A stretch of DNA of 64,000 nucleotides, taken from positions 1 through 64,000 of the IMG/VR virus record IMGVR_UViG_3300008963_000727; one strand, written 5' to 3'. Positions 17,038-25,230 of this stretch are shown here, piece after piece. Both the position numbers and the translations under genes were made by a program. This DNA comes from a virus. A model generated the notes under the pieces. The model was not told the origin of the DNA, ran no database searches, and was given only the letters and a program-made list of their open reading frames with translations. Within the stretch, counting starts at the first letter, position 1. Each line of letters starts with the position of its first letter.

Positions 17038-17582
17038 AAAAAAATATATGGCTGATTGCAGACACACATTTGAATCATAAAAACATTCTTCATTTTAGAA
17101 ATTATCATACCGGAGAATTAATTCGACCCGGGTTTGATGATATTCATCAGATGAATGAGTATATTATTGATCAGTGGAATTCTCATATCAATCCGGGTGA
17201 TAAAGTTATTCATCTTGGTGATGTATTCTTTGGACCAAAAGAAGAATTTCTTCCTATGTGGAAACAGTTGCATGGTTCCAAAGAATTAATAGTTGGTAAT
17301 CATGATGATGTTAAGTTCTTTGCTAAAAATGAATTAGTCACAAAAATTCATATGTGGAAGCAGATGCGAGATTTTGGATTGCTGTTATCACATGTTCCTT
17401 TGCATGAGAAACAATTAAGACGTGGTCCACCCGGCGAGGAACATGATTATATGGATAATCATCTACTCAATGTGCATGGTCATATTCATGATGAACCATC
17501 GCCACCGGGGCCATACCGTTGCATTTGCGTGGAACAGACGGATTATAAACCAGTAAATTTAGAGAACTTGACAATCACATAA
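17028..17582 (+). CDS. Metallophosphoesterase (small phage type)
   Basis: 184 residues with a complete set of metal ligands: ADTHLNH (D-x-H), HLGDVFF (GD), IVGNHDD (GNHD), LSHVPLH (His) and VHGHIHDE (GHxH). The GNHD core and short length match the YfcE-like or phage phosphoesterase group. The substrate may be a nucleic acid end or a nucleotide. Overlaps the lipoprotein gene by 10 nt. Confidence 0.9.
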   Translation: MPLEKNIWLIADTHLNHKNILHFRNYHTGELIRPGFDDIHQMNEYIIDQWNSHINPGDKVIHLGDVFFGPKEEFLPMWKQLHGSKELIVGNHDDVKFFAKNELVTKIHMWKQMRDFGLLLSHVPLHEKQLRRGPPGEEHDYMDNHLLNVHGHIHDEPSPPGPYRCICVEQTDYKPVNLENLTIT

Positions 17583-17628
17583 TCGTTTACTAAACTTAAA
17601 CCTCATTTACAGTAAAGGAGTAACTAAA

Positions 17629-17814
17629 ATGTTTCTTGATGATCGCGAAGCAGTAAACAGTCTGATTGAAGATATTTTTGAGCGTGAAATTTCTCCTGTA
17701 CATGAAAGTGGTTGGGTTGATATGGGCGAAATTTTTACTAATGATGATATCAACATGCTAACTGAAACGCACTCAGAACTTGATTGCACTCCAAATCTTG
17801 AAAAGTATATGTAA
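17629..17814 (+). CDS. Small acidic protein of unknown function
   Basis: 61 residues, strongly acidic, with DREAVNSLIEDIFEREISPV and a D/N-rich loop FTNDDINML. AAAGGAG site. A terminator follows after 8 nt. No family recognised. Confidence 0.7.
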   Translation: MFLDDREAVNSLIEDIFEREISPVHESGWVDMGEIFTNDDINMLTETHSELDCTPNLEKYM

Positions 17815-17822
17815 TTAAGAAG

Positions 17823-17851
17823 TGTGGGTAGGATTTCTGCCCACATTTTTT
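17823..17851 (+). terminator. Rho-independent terminator
   Basis: TGTGGG (17823-17828) pairs with CCCACA (17840-17845), followed by six T. The T-tract also provides the -35 box of the next promoter. Confidence 0.78.
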
Positions 17852-17878
17852 GAAACAGCATTAAAACTACACTATTCA
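17850..17878 (+). promoter_or_regulatory. sigma70-like promoter
   Basis: TTGAAA (17850-17855), 17 nt, TATTCA (17873-17878), upstream of the small gene at 17900. Confidence 0.6.
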
Positions 17879-17899
17879 TCAGCCAACAAGAGATTAGAA

Positions 17900-18037
17900 A
17901 TGATTCGCCAACCCGGGGATATTCAACGAGATATTGATCGTGCCAAAAACAATCAAGAGCGTGATCAGTTGTATCGCGAACTTTCCCAATCACAGGCACA
18001 TTGGGACCGAATAAGATTGATAGGTGCACTGGGTTGA
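17900..18037 (+). CDS. Small charged helical protein
   Basis: 45 residues from ATG 17900 (MIRQPGDIQRDIDRAKNNQ), a single charged helix ending in IRLIGALG. A longer GTG reading at 17822 lies in a terminator and promoter, so the short form is preferred. Function unknown. Confidence 0.6.
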   Translation: MIRQPGDIQRDIDRAKNNQERDQLYRELSQSQAHWDRIRLIGALG

Positions 18038-18062
18038 CACGATAGTCCGGAAGTAATATACT
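18034..18062 (+). promoter_or_regulatory. sigma70-like promoter
   Basis: TTGACA (18034-18039), 17 nt, TATACT (18057-18062), upstream of the SprT-like gene. The -35 overlaps the stop codon of the previous small gene. Confidence 0.85.
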
Positions 18063-18103
18063 GATCACATCATTTAGGGCAATACAGCAAAGAGAGATTG
18101 GAA

Positions 18104-18568
18104 ATGAATCTTCAGGAAGCAGAAACCCTCGCAATTGAGTTGATTAACAAGCACCTTGATGGCACATGGTCTTTTCGCTGGAACCGTCGTCAAAGAGCAT
18201 TCGGACTTTGCCATTATGGTCGTAACACAATTGAATTGAGTCGGATCCTTACTGAAACAGAATCCGAGTATGCCACGCGGCAGACTATTCTTCATGAAAT
18301 CGCTCACGCTATCGCAGGGTTCCATGCAGGTCATGGACCAGAGTGGAAAATGGTTGCTCGTCGCCTTGGCGTAGAAAACCCCAAATGTAAGCGTAATGCA
18401 ACCGGTGATACTAAGCCAAATTACAAGTGGGCCATTAAGTATAACAATGAAGTAATTAAGGGTTATTTCCGTCGTCCCAATCGTAATATTCAGCGACGCA
18501 TCTCACAGATGTATCTTAGGGGGCGTCCTGAAACCGAAGGACAACTTTATATCGAGCGTGTGGCATGA
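18104..18568 (+). CDS. SprT-like zinc metalloprotease domain protein
   Basis: 154 residues. The HEIAHAIAG motif (H64-E-x2-H68) with a third ligand candidate in AGHGPEWK matches SprT/Spartan-type domains. C-terminal part basic, with PKCKRNATGDTKPNYKW, possibly nucleic-acid binding. Spartan relatives cut DNA-protein crosslinks; the role here is inferred only. ATG 18104 preferred over TTG 18098. The stop overlaps the next ATG. Confidence 0.85.
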   Translation: MNLQEAETLAIELINKHLDGTWSFRWNRRQRAFGLCHYGRNTIELSRILTETESEYATRQTILHEIAHAIAGFHAGHGPEWKMVARRLGVENPKCKRNATGDTKPNYKWAIKYNNEVIKGYFRRPNRNIQRRISQMYLRGRPETEGQLYIERVA

Positions 18569-18711
18569 AATCACTAATTATTCTTGTAATTGGAATCACA
18601 GTCGGGTATTATTTTGGTATGGAAAACGTCGATAGCATCAGTGGTGTTATCGACATTACCCGAGATGCGTTTCAGTTTGCAGCAAATAAACTTGGAGAAT
18701 ACAATGATTGA
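18565..18711 (+). CDS. Very small membrane protein
   Basis: 48 residues in ATGA overlap with the SprT-like gene. One N-terminal hydrophobic helix (SLIILVIGITVGYYFGM) followed by an amphipathic tail. Overlaps the next ATG by 8 nt. It sits in a tightly coupled run, which supports it being a real gene. Confidence 0.65.
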   Translation: MKSLIILVIGITVGYYFGMENVDSISGVIDITRDAFQFAANKLGEYND

Positions 18712-18928
18712 TATTCAGGGCGTAACCCGTGAACAAGCAGAGATCCTTGATCAACTTTGGGCGTGTGAGTCTGAGGATGATGTGCATGAACTTCGTCTGG
18801 CTATGGACCCCGATCAGTGGCACACGCTTGATTTGTTGGTTGAAGCAATTGCTTTGGGTGTTTTAGATGAAGAAGTTCAATCAGAAGTTGATTGTGCACA
18901 GGTAAGGACTATTTTATCCAACTTTTAG
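18704..18928 (+). CDS. Small acidic protein of unknown function
   Basis: 74 residues from ATG 18704 with GGAGAA upstream (MIDIQGVTREQAEILDQLW). Helical and acidic. A longer frame from 18590 would run through the membrane-protein gene and is not used. No family recognised. Confidence 0.7.
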   Translation: MIDIQGVTREQAEILDQLWACESEDDVHELRLAMDPDQWHTLDLLVEAIALGVLDEEVQSEVDCAQVRTILSNF

Positions 18929-18940
18929 GTATAAAATTTT

Positions 18941-19066
18941 ATGGATTCTAATTCACTAAAAAAGAGTATTGAGGAATCTCGCAAACAGCGTGAAAAAACT
19001 CTGCGAAGAATTGATAAATTAGAATCTGACATTCGTAAAGTTAAGCGGATGCTTAACCTATCATAA
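18941..19066 (+). CDS. Small coiled-coil protein
   Basis: 41 residues, MDSNSLKKSIEESRKQREK then RRIDKLESDIRKVKRML: an almost continuous basic/acidic heptad helix. Weak ribosome binding site. Real but functionally unknown small phage gene, judged from composition and tight spacing. Confidence 0.6.
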   Translation: MDSNSLKKSIEESRKQREKTLRRIDKLESDIRKVKRMLNLS

Positions 19067-19079
19067 TGGATAAACAGTT

Positions 19080-19652
19080 ATGAAAAAAATCACATCTTTG
19101 TTGGCACTAACTTTTGGTATTGCGATTTCTGCACAGGCACAGGAATGTGTGTATCAATCACGAACGGTCACAAAAAACGACCTTGAAATTAGTGAGCGTA
19201 GTAACATTGTCCGAGATGTAACTGATGTTGGCAATGGCAACCGTAAATGCACAGTTCACTTTAGTGTCAGAATTAATCAAGACTGGAAAATGGCGACTGG
19301 TGAATGGGAGTGGTCTGGAAACAAACCACACCAACAGGCATGTGCCAAGGCAGTTCAACTTGCTGAAAAAATGGTAATTGAACGCGTTGCTGAACGAGAT
19401 GTTAGCAATGAACAAGTTCTTGTTTGTAATGATGATGAACGATATGAACAGTTAAAAAACATTGATGTCGGTACAGTTGGTTCTATTGAACAGTTTCGTC
19501 CCCATCCAGAATATGATAATTCTTTTTATCATCAGGGAGCAGAGTGCCGTTGGTTTGTGGATGCAAACTTTACAGGTACAGAAATTCGCAAGTATGAAGG
19601 TGTTATTTGTGAAACTAAACCTGATAAGTGGGTTGTTGTTGATAAATTTTAA
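19080..19652 (+). CDS. Exported protein of unknown function
   Basis: 190 residues with a classical signal peptide (MKKITSLLALTFGIAISAQA, cut before QECVYQ). The mature domain has five cysteines in an even-looking spread (ECVYQ, RKCTVHF, QACAKAV, LVCNDDE, AECRWFV, VICETKP), suggesting disulfides in the periplasm or cell surface. Exported proteins are unusual for phages and fit the envelope theme of the downstream lipoprotein and curli-like genes. Confidence 0.72.
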   Translation: MKKITSLLALTFGIAISAQAQECVYQSRTVTKNDLEISERSNIVRDVTDVGNGNRKCTVHFSVRINQDWKMATGEWEWSGNKPHQQACAKAVQLAEKMVIERVAERDVSNEQVLVCNDDERYEQLKNIDVGTVGSIEQFRPHPEYDNSFYHQGAECRWFVDANFTGTEIRKYEGVICETKPDKWVVVDKF

Positions 19653-19653
19653 C

Positions 19654-19682
19654 TTGACATTAGGTTTATTAATTAATATAAT
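19654..19682 (+). promoter_or_regulatory. sigma70-like promoter
   Basis: TTGACA (19654-19659), 17 nt, TATAAT (19677-19682), upstream of the run 19719-21388. Confidence 0.88.
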
Positions 19683-19718
19683 ACCAAGTGCCACTAAATT
19701 TAACAGAAGGATACAATA

Positions 19719-19931
19719 ATGAATTGGGATAGAAACGGTCATATTATTAGCGGGATGTACGAAGGCGTTGCTTACGCCGGACGTGTAACTAACTCCCGAG
19801 CAAAGTCTGGTGGAGAAATTCAGCACACTATTGACCTTTTTGAGCCAATTTATGTTGATGGCAAGCGTCATGATAAAATCACGGTAAATGATCTATTTGT
19901 CTTGCCTAATCGTTCTCGGATGAGTGCATAA
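19719..19931 (+). CDS. Small beta-rich protein of unknown function
   Basis: 70 residues, MNWDRNGHIISGMYEGVAY then a strand-rich core ending VNDLFVLPNRSRMSA. AGAAGGA site. The pattern (short, SH3-like strand order) is common among phage small proteins. Unknown. Confidence 0.72.
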   Translation: MNWDRNGHIISGMYEGVAYAGRVTNSRAKSGGEIQHTIDLFEPIYVDGKRHDKITVNDLFVLPNRSRMSA

Positions 19932-19935
19932 AATT

Positions 19936-20205
19936 ATGGAAAAATACTACATCGATGAATTTGTAAATTATATTGCTCCATCTCGTGGACGTTGTATTGA
20001 TATGAGCACACAAGTAAAAGCAGATGATGATAGTGTGCTATATGAAGAGATTCCCGATGAGTTTGCAAGTAGATTTCAATGGGACACTTGTAATAAACGT
20101 GCTTTTCCCGTGATGGTTTGGGAAAAGGAAGGAGAGCCCGTGGCATACTGGGATTGTGAGTATTGTGTGGGCTATTTTATGAACACTGAGGTATCTGATG
20201 TTTAA
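19936..20205 (+). CDS. Small protein of unknown function
   Basis: 89 residues from ATG 19936, which follows the previous stop by 4 nt; a GTG at 19924 is an alternative. Contains WDTCNKRAFPVMVW and a C-x2-C (WDCEYCVGYF) that could bind metal. Unknown. Confidence 0.65.
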   Translation: MEKYYIDEFVNYIAPSRGRCIDMSTQVKADDDSVLYEEIPDEFASRFQWDTCNKRAFPVMVWEKEGEPVAYWDCEYCVGYFMNTEVSDV

Positions 20206-20359
20206 TATTCAGTTGTGTACTTTTACAAAAGATTATGAAGGGGTTAGATTCAGTGTCTTTTCTGTGGGCATTACCGGTGAAAGAGAAAGATGCCTGTTTG
20301 CCATTGCCAAAGACGAAGATGCTTGGTATTTTGATATATTCTTTTTACGAATTATATAA
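20198..20359 (+). CDS. Small protein of unknown function
   Basis: 53 residues (MFNIQLCTFTKDYEGVRFS...), beta-rich, overlapping the previous gene by 8 nt. Unknown; retained because of coupling and compact coding. Confidence 0.55.
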   Translation: MFNIQLCTFTKDYEGVRFSVFSVGITGERERCLFAIAKDEDAWYFDIFFLRII

Positions 20360-20377
20360 TTACGCCGAGGCAAAAAC

Positions 20378-20788
20378 GTGTTAGAAGAAAAGATCAATCA
20401 ATATCGCGAAAACTTTGATATGGTGAGAGAGTTGTCGAATGACAATACTGCTGTGTTTGAGTATATTATTGATCTTGGAAAAAAGTTACAGGCAGACCCA
20501 CTGTCAGAAGAAAAAAGAACAGAGCATAGCCGTGTAAGCAAATGTCAATATGATTTGTTTGTAGATTGGGAAAATGGTAAATGGCATGCATATTCAAATG
20601 GGTTGATTTCTAGTGGATATGCGTATATACTCTTAGACGTGTTTAATAGTATTCCACTTGAAGAAGTCAATAAGGTAACAAGTGAATCATTTGAACCGTT
20701 GGGAATATCTCAACTATTATCAATGAACCGATCAGATGGATTTTACCAGATGATTGAAATTATGAAGCGTAACGCAACAAAGGTATAA
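20378..20788 (+). CDS. SufE-like Fe-S cluster assembly protein
   Basis: 136 residues, GTG start. The SufE pattern is visible: EYIIDLGKKLQADPLSEE, then RVSKCQYDLFV with the sulfur-accepting cysteine position (C56; family V-x-GCQS), GLISSGYAYILLDVFN, and FEPLGISQLLSMNRSDGF. SufE takes persulfide sulfur from SufS/CsdA for Fe-S cluster building. The glycine before the Cys and the serine after it are changed (KCQY), so activity is not certain. Phage copies are rare; related Fe-S proteins occur in marine phages. Confidence 0.78.
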   Translation: MLEEKINQYRENFDMVRELSNDNTAVFEYIIDLGKKLQADPLSEEKRTEHSRVSKCQYDLFVDWENGKWHAYSNGLISSGYAYILLDVFNSIPLEEVNKVTSESFEPLGISQLLSMNRSDGFYQMIEIMKRNATKV

Positions 20789-20791
20789 AAA

Positions 20792-21388
20792 ATGTTTATT
20801 AAAACTACACGTAACACAGTTGGTATTGCTGCCGTAGCATTAACACTGGCTGCTTGTTCCTCTACTTCAGACATTTATCAAGAGCGAGCAGAAAAGCAGC
20901 GTGAACTTGACAGCAAGGCCGTTGAAAGCACACTTGATAATATGCCAGACTGGATGACAGAAGTTCCAGAATCAGAGTCTGCAATTTATCAGAATGGTTC
21001 TGCTGCTAGTAGCAATTTATCAATGAGCCGGGCAAAAGCACGAAATATGGCTTATGGTCAGATTTGTGTTGCAGCAGGTGGTACTGTGAGTCAACAGAAT
21101 CAGACATTTATTTCTGATACTGGTAACTCCAGTGTAGAAAATTCTGAATTGGCTATTCGTAGTATGTGCACATCAACTGACATTACTGGAGCAGAAGTTG
21201 CTGATGAGGTAGTTGTACAGGAAAATAGTCGTTATCGTACATATGTTCTTGTTGCACTTCCAATTGGTGATGCAAATGTTCTCCTAGAGCGGAAACGTGA
21301 ACAGGAGATTCAAGAAAAAGCACTAGACCGTTCTAGTGAAGTTTTTGAAGAGATTGACACCAGAGAAGAAGCCCAGTCTTCTGAATAA
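20792..21388 (+). CDS. LPP20-like lipoprotein
   Basis: 198 residues. Signal peptide with lipobox LAACSS (Cys22). The mature part has the LPP20 features PDWMTEVPES and YQNGSAASSNLSMSRAKARNMAYGQI, then a beta strand TYVLVALPIGDANVL. LPP20-family proteins are outer-membrane lipoproteins of unknown function. It lies 150 nt before clpP and about 800 nt before the curli-type genes, with a terminator between. Confidence 0.78.
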   Translation: MFIKTTRNTVGIAAVALTLAACSSTSDIYQERAEKQRELDSKAVESTLDNMPDWMTEVPESESAIYQNGSAASSNLSMSRAKARNMAYGQICVAAGGTVSQQNQTFISDTGNSSVENSELAIRSMCTSTDITGAEVADEVVVQENSRYRTYVLVALPIGDANVLLERKREQEIQEKALDRSSEVFEEIDTREEAQSSE

Positions 21389-21422
21389 TAAAAAATCTAA
21401 CCAACGGCCATTCGGTCATTAA

Positions 21423-21484
21423 CCCAGTCAGCGTCTGTCTCCTTTGCCCCTTTTGCCCTGTCTACGCTGACTGGGCATTTTTTT
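21423..21484 (+). terminator. Rho-independent terminator before clpP
   Basis: CCCAGTCAGCGT (21423-21434) pairs perfectly with ACGCTGACTGGG (21464-21475), loop 29 nt, followed by CA and seven T. Confidence 0.85.
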
Positions 21485-21497
21485 GTCTTAAAGAAAT

Positions 21498-21505
21498 ATA
21501 AATCA
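21498..21505 (+). promoter_or_regulatory. Possible late-type promoter of clpP
   Basis: TATAAATC at 21498-21505, 31 nt before the clpP ATG; one base from the late box TATAAATA. Confidence 0.35.
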
Positions 21506-21536
21506 TAAATTAATATATAAACAAAAAGAGGAAAAC

Positions 21537-22121
21537 ATGCCTAATTTAGTGCCCATTGTTTTGGAAAAAACTGCTCAAGGCGAGCGTAGTTACGACATTT
21601 ATAGTCGGTTATTAAAAGACCGAATCATAATGCTTGATACAGAGGTTAGTGAACATTCTGCAAGCCTTATTGTGGCACAAATGCTATTCTTAGAGTCAGA
21701 AGATCCAGACTCTGATATTCTGTTTTACATCAACTCCCCCGGCGGCAGCGTCACTGCTGGCATGAGCATTTACGACACGATGCAGTTTATTAAATGCGAT
21801 GTTTCAACTATTGTTATAGGGCAAGCCGCGAGTATGGGGTCATTGTTATCTGCAAGTGGAACAGCAGGGAAAAGAAAGATTCTGCCTCACGCTCGGCATA
21901 TGATCCATCAACCATTGGGCGGTGCGTCAGGGCAAGCATCAGATGTAGAAATACAAGCCAAAGAATTACTTCGCTGGAAAACAATTCTTACGGGCGTGTA
22001 TGCTAAGCATACTGGCAAGGATGTAGAAGCACTTCAGGCTGATATGGAACGAGATAACTTCATGGGTGCACAAGAGTCAATTGATTATGGCTTGGCTGAC
22101 GAATTAATTTATAATAGATAA
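21537..22121 (+). CDS. clpP: ClpP, serine protease subunit
   Basis: 194 residues, full length for mature-type ClpP. The catalytic triad is intact: Ser99 in GQAASMGS, His124 in RHMIHQP and Asp173 in MERDNFM. Hydrophobic substrate-binding motif [16 protein letters not shown] is present. It forms the tetradecameric chamber fed by ClpX or ClpA. The phage also carries ClpX (5020) and ClpS (7105), so a complete phage-specific protease is possible. Good AGAGGAAA site and its own transcription unit after a strong terminator. Confidence 0.96.
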   Translation: MPNLVPIVLEKTAQGERSYDIYSRLLKDRIIMLDTEVSEHSASLIVAQMLFLESEDPDSDILFYINSPGGSVTAGMSIYDTMQFIKCDVSTIVIGQAASMGSLLSASGTAGKRKILPHARHMIHQPLGGASGQASDVEIQAKELLRWKTILTGVYAKHTGKDVEALQADMERDNFMGAQESIDYGLADELIYNR

Positions 22122-22184
22122 ATTAAAATCTATACTTAATTTGTCCAAAATATAAATTAAATAACACATAGGAAAGTATATACT

Positions 22185-22676
22185 ATGTGTTTACTTAAAA
22201 ATTGTCTTATCACTGCAGTACTTGTTGCCGCCATGGTCCTCTTTGGCGGTACAGTTTTTGCATCCCAACTAACACATCAATTTAAAAATCCTTCTTTTTC
22301 AGGACAAGGATGGTCAAACCACGTCTTGTCTAATGAACAATTGAGGCACAATCGCGAGAAAGAAATTCGTGAACGTAAAGAAGCAGAGCAACGACGTTTA
22401 GAAAGAGAAATGGAAGATTCTATTCTCAAGAAGTTTGTGACTAACATGGAATCAAGAATTTACGCCACTTTGTCAAAACAAATGGTAGACAATATGTTTA
22501 CAAAATGTGAGGAAGGGGATGAATCTTGTACTCAGCCTGACGGTGGGTCTACGGAAATAGAAGGATCCACTATTACTTGGAATAGATCTGAATCAGGTGC
22601 TATTACACTTACTGTAGATGGACCAGAGGGCTTTACAGAAATAGATATACCCGGTCCCGGGGAATTATTATTTTGA
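22185..22676 (+). CDS. csgF: CsgF-like curli assembly factor
   Basis: 163 residues with a signal peptide (cut near VFASQ). The mature N-terminus SQLTHQFKNPSFSGQG matches the CsgF N-terminal peptide that inserts into the CsgG channel (E. coli: F-x-NPxFGG). The rest differs: a long charged helix (residues ~50-75, EREKEIRERKEAEQRR-like), then a small C-terminal beta domain with two cysteines. In curli systems CsgF sits on the outside of the CsgG pore and holds the nucleator. Overlaps csgG by 4 nt. Confidence 0.85.
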   Translation: MCLLKNCLITAVLVAAMVLFGGTVFASQLTHQFKNPSFSGQGWSNHVLSNEQLRHNREKEIRERKEAEQRRLEREMEDSILKKFVTNMESRIYATLSKQMVDNMFTKCEEGDESCTQPDGGSTEIEGSTITWNRSESGAITLTVDGPEGFTEIDIPGPGELLF

Positions 22677-23509
22677 TAAAGACACCTATAAATCTTGTAT
22701 TTTGTTTAGCGATTTTAAGTGGGTGTGCTGCAACTGGAGAAGATAGATTTCAATCTGAACCTGCAGATATACAACCTGCTCCTATGCAGGAAAAATTAGA
22801 TGATATCCCCGAGTTAAATGGACCAAAGATTACGATAGCAGTTTATGATTTTTCAGATAAAACAGGACAAAGACAACCCAATGAAAATATAGCAAGTTTA
22901 TCTACCGCAGTTACACAAGGTGCAGAGGTTTGGGTTATTAAAAGTTTACAAGATATCGGCAATAGTTCGTGGTTTGATGTTGTTGAGCGAGTAGGTTTAG
23001 ATAATTTAGTAAAAGAAAGACAACTTATACGAAATACCAGAGAAAATTATGGCGAAGAGAGCCGCCAATTAGACCCAATGCGATTTGCAGGGTTAATATT
23101 AGAGGGTGGTATTGTAGGTTATGATGCAAATGTTTTAACCGGAGGTGCAGGGGCAAGGTACTTGGGAATTGGGGTAGATACCGAGTACAGGGTAGATACA
23201 GTAACTGTTGTAATGAGGTTAGTAAGTGTTAATTCAGGAAGAGTTTTAACGTCTGTGGCAACAGAAAAAACAATATTATCAACAAAGACGGGGGCAAATT
23301 TATTTCGTTTTTTTGATATGGGAACAGAACTCGTTGAGACTGAAATGGGCATGACAGCCAACGAGCCTGTAAATTATGCTGTGAGGGCAGCAATAGAAGC
23401 CGGAGTAATAGAACTTGTTTATCAAGGAGCGGAAAAAGAACTCTGGCAGTTTAAAGGGAGCGACAAAAATGAGAGGGGCATTAACTCTAACGCTGATACT
23501 AATGGTTAG
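22673..23509 (+). CDS. csgG: CsgG-like curli secretion channel lipoprotein
   Basis: 278 residues, TTG start in TTTTGA overlap. Lipobox LSGCAA gives a lipid anchor. CsgG signatures follow: ITIAVYDFSDKTGQRQP, STAVTQGAEVWVIKSL, ERVGLDNLVKERQLIR, LILEGGIVGYDANVLTGG, GARYLGIG, EKTILSTKTGANLFRFFD and NEPVNYAVRAAIEAGVIEL. CsgG forms the nonameric outer-membrane pore that exports curlin. In the constriction loop the usual Phe (E. coli F56) appears as Leu (ASLSTAV), by my alignment. CsgE and the regulator CsgD are not in the window. Confidence 0.93.
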   Translation: MIKTPINLVFCLAILSGCAATGEDRFQSEPADIQPAPMQEKLDDIPELNGPKITIAVYDFSDKTGQRQPNENIASLSTAVTQGAEVWVIKSLQDIGNSSWFDVVERVGLDNLVKERQLIRNTRENYGEESRQLDPMRFAGLILEGGIVGYDANVLTGGAGARYLGIGVDTEYRVDTVTVVMRLVSVNSGRVLTSVATEKTILSTKTGANLFRFFDMGTELVETEMGMTANEPVNYAVRAAIEAGVIELVYQGAEKELWQFKGSDKNERGINSNADTNG

Positions 23510-24155
23510 TATGGCATGGGCAAATGAAATATATGTGGATCAGATTGGTGATAATCTTGATCTTGATATCACACAAGATGGCACAGATAACGTTGCAGGT
23601 ACTTCAGAAGAACCAATGGTACTGAATGGCGATGATATGACTTTTGACATAGATCAGATAGGCGATAACAATATTATTGCAGCAACTATCAATGGTAATA
23701 CCTACACAGGTACTATTAGCCTTACTGGCAACAACAACAATGTTGATCTTGCTTGTGATAGTGTTGATGCAGTTCAATGTGAAACTGTGACAGCAGATAT
23801 TACAGTTAATGGTGATGGTGCAGACATAGATCTTCGCATAGGCGAAACTGCGGATGCTTCCGATCTTGTAGCAACATTCACAGTAGACGGTGATGCGAAC
23901 GTGATTGACGCTGAAGTAGACGGTGTAGATGCTGATGCTACTGTGGTGATTGACAACAGTAGCAGTCTTGCAGGTGGCAATACTGTTAATGTTGATATGG
24001 ATGGTGACGGTGATGTCAACGGACATTCACTCAATCTTGATATTACAGGTGGCGGCGGTGTTTATAACGTGACACAGAGCGGCATAAATGACAACACAGT
24101 GGATGCAACATTTGAAGGCGATAACGCTACTGTTGATATTGATCAGTCTGACTAA
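23469..24155 (+). CDS. Curlin-like (CsgA/CsgB type) amyloid repeat protein, major
   Basis: 228 residues from ATG 23469 with AAAGGGAG upstream; signal peptide ends near AWANE. The mature protein is made of short repeats with Q/I/G-D-N spacing typical of curlins: VDQIGDNLDLDITQDG, FDIDQIGDNNIIAA, YNVTQSGINDNTV. The middle is aspartate- and asparagine-rich with valine/isoleucine strands. It has two cysteines in the middle. The start overlaps csgG by 41 nt and the end overlaps fecR by 68 nt. Likely the exported fibre subunit; the highly acidic composition differs from E. coli CsgA. Confidence 0.82.
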   Translation: MRGALTLTLILMVSMAWANEIYVDQIGDNLDLDITQDGTDNVAGTSEEPMVLNGDDMTFDIDQIGDNNIIAATINGNTYTGTISLTGNNNNVDLACDSVDAVQCETVTADITVNGDGADIDLRIGETADASDLVATFTVDGDANVIDAEVDGVDADATVVIDNSSSLAGGNTVNVDMDGDGDVNGHSLNLDITGGGGVYNVTQSGINDNTVDATFEGDNATVDIDQSD

Positions 24156-25230
24156 TATTTCTGCACACGCCGCAATAGGTAGCGTGTCAGAAATATCAGG
24201 CTCGGGCGTGTTAGAACGTGAAGAGTCCGTTATTCAGGGTGAGCAAGGCACAGAAGTAGAATCCTACGATACTGCTGTGACCGAAAAAGGCAGGATGAGA
24301 ATTGACTTTGTGGATGATACTCGTGTTGATGTCACAGAGCATTCTCGTCTTGTTATAGATGAATTTGTGTATGATCCTGCTGCAAACGAAGGTTCACTTG
24401 CCCTAAAAATCAGTCTGGGTTCTGTCAAATATGCATCTGGACAAATCGCGAAAAAGCATCAGCAGAATGTAAAAATAGAAACGCCGTCCGCTACCATTGG
24501 TGTACGTGGTACTGACTTTGCGATGGTAGTAGATGAAATAGGAGGCTCCACAGTCACATTATTGCCTTCATGCAGAATAGTGAATCCCAGAGAACCCGCA
24601 CAATGTTTTGTGGGTGAAATAACTGTTGAATCCGATGCGGGTATGGTTGTAATGAATGAAGCATTTCAAACTACAGTAATAGAAACAGGAAATAAGCCAC
24701 CATCTAAGCCGTTGGTGCTTGATATAGACCCATCACAATTAAACAGTATGTTGATTGTGAGAAAAGAATCCAACTATGACTTGACTGCAAGAGAGTTGCA
24801 AGAACAGGCAGATGCGTTGGACGTGGATTATCTTGAGTTTGATGAATTAGATGAGGATAGTTTGCAAGAAACAATTGATGGAATATGGAATACAGAATTA
24901 GGTGATACTGCAGATATATTAAAAGTTGATATATTTGATATTATGCAAAATCTTCGTAATAACGTTAATTCCGCACTTGCAAATCAATTAGATAACCAAT
25001 ATGTGTTTGGAGACAGGCCAGAGGGATTAGATCCAGAAACTGGTATATTCTTTCAAGCCCCGCCACCAGAATTTACAGTAAGAAGAAAAGATGAAGCGGG
25101 AAACACATTTGAACTTAAACTAAGTGAATCACATGGTTATTCAATAGACATTTTACAAGGAAATTTTATAAAATATGATTATCAAACTGGTATTGGCAAT
25201 AATCGTATTAGGATTGATCAAAGTCGCTAA
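24088..25230 (+). CDS. FecR-domain exported protein
   Basis: 380 residues from ATG 24088. The first 28 codons give a good signal peptide (ITLLLILISLTNISAHA) although they also code, in another frame, for the end of the curlin. The mature part starts IGSVSEISGSGVLEREE and contains the FecR core: a beta-rich stretch with RMRIDFVDDTRVDVTEHS, and IETPSATIGVRGTDFAM, the FecR hallmark. The C-terminal half is acidic and helical. FecR domains outside iron uptake commonly accompany sensor proteins and curli-type systems; here it probably senses or binds an envelope partner of the cyclase at 25526. Confidence 0.88.
   Translation: MTTQWMQHLKAITLLLILISLTNISAHAAIGSVSEISGSGVLEREESVIQGEQGTEVESYDTAVTEKGRMRIDFVDDTRVDVTEHSRLVIDEFVYDPAANEGSLALKISLGSVKYASGQIAKKHQQNVKIETPSATIGVRGTDFAMVVDEIGGSTVTLLPSCRIVNPREPAQCFVGEITVESDAGMVVMNEAFQTTVIETGNKPPSKPLVLDIDPSQLNSMLIVRKESNYDLTARELQEQADALDVDYLEFDELDEDSLQETIDGIWNTELGDTADILKVDIFDIMQNLRNNVNSALANQLDNQYVFGDRPEGLDPETGIFFQAPPPEFTVRRKDEAGNTFELKLSESHGYSIDILQGNFIKYDYQTGIGNNRIRIDQSR

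Noticed and set aside
17822-17899. GTG start for the small gene at 17900
   Set aside because: Falls in a terminator and promoter.
23604-24034. Long minus-strand frames in the curlin gene
   Set aside because: Produced by repeat composition, no promoter or ribosome binding site.
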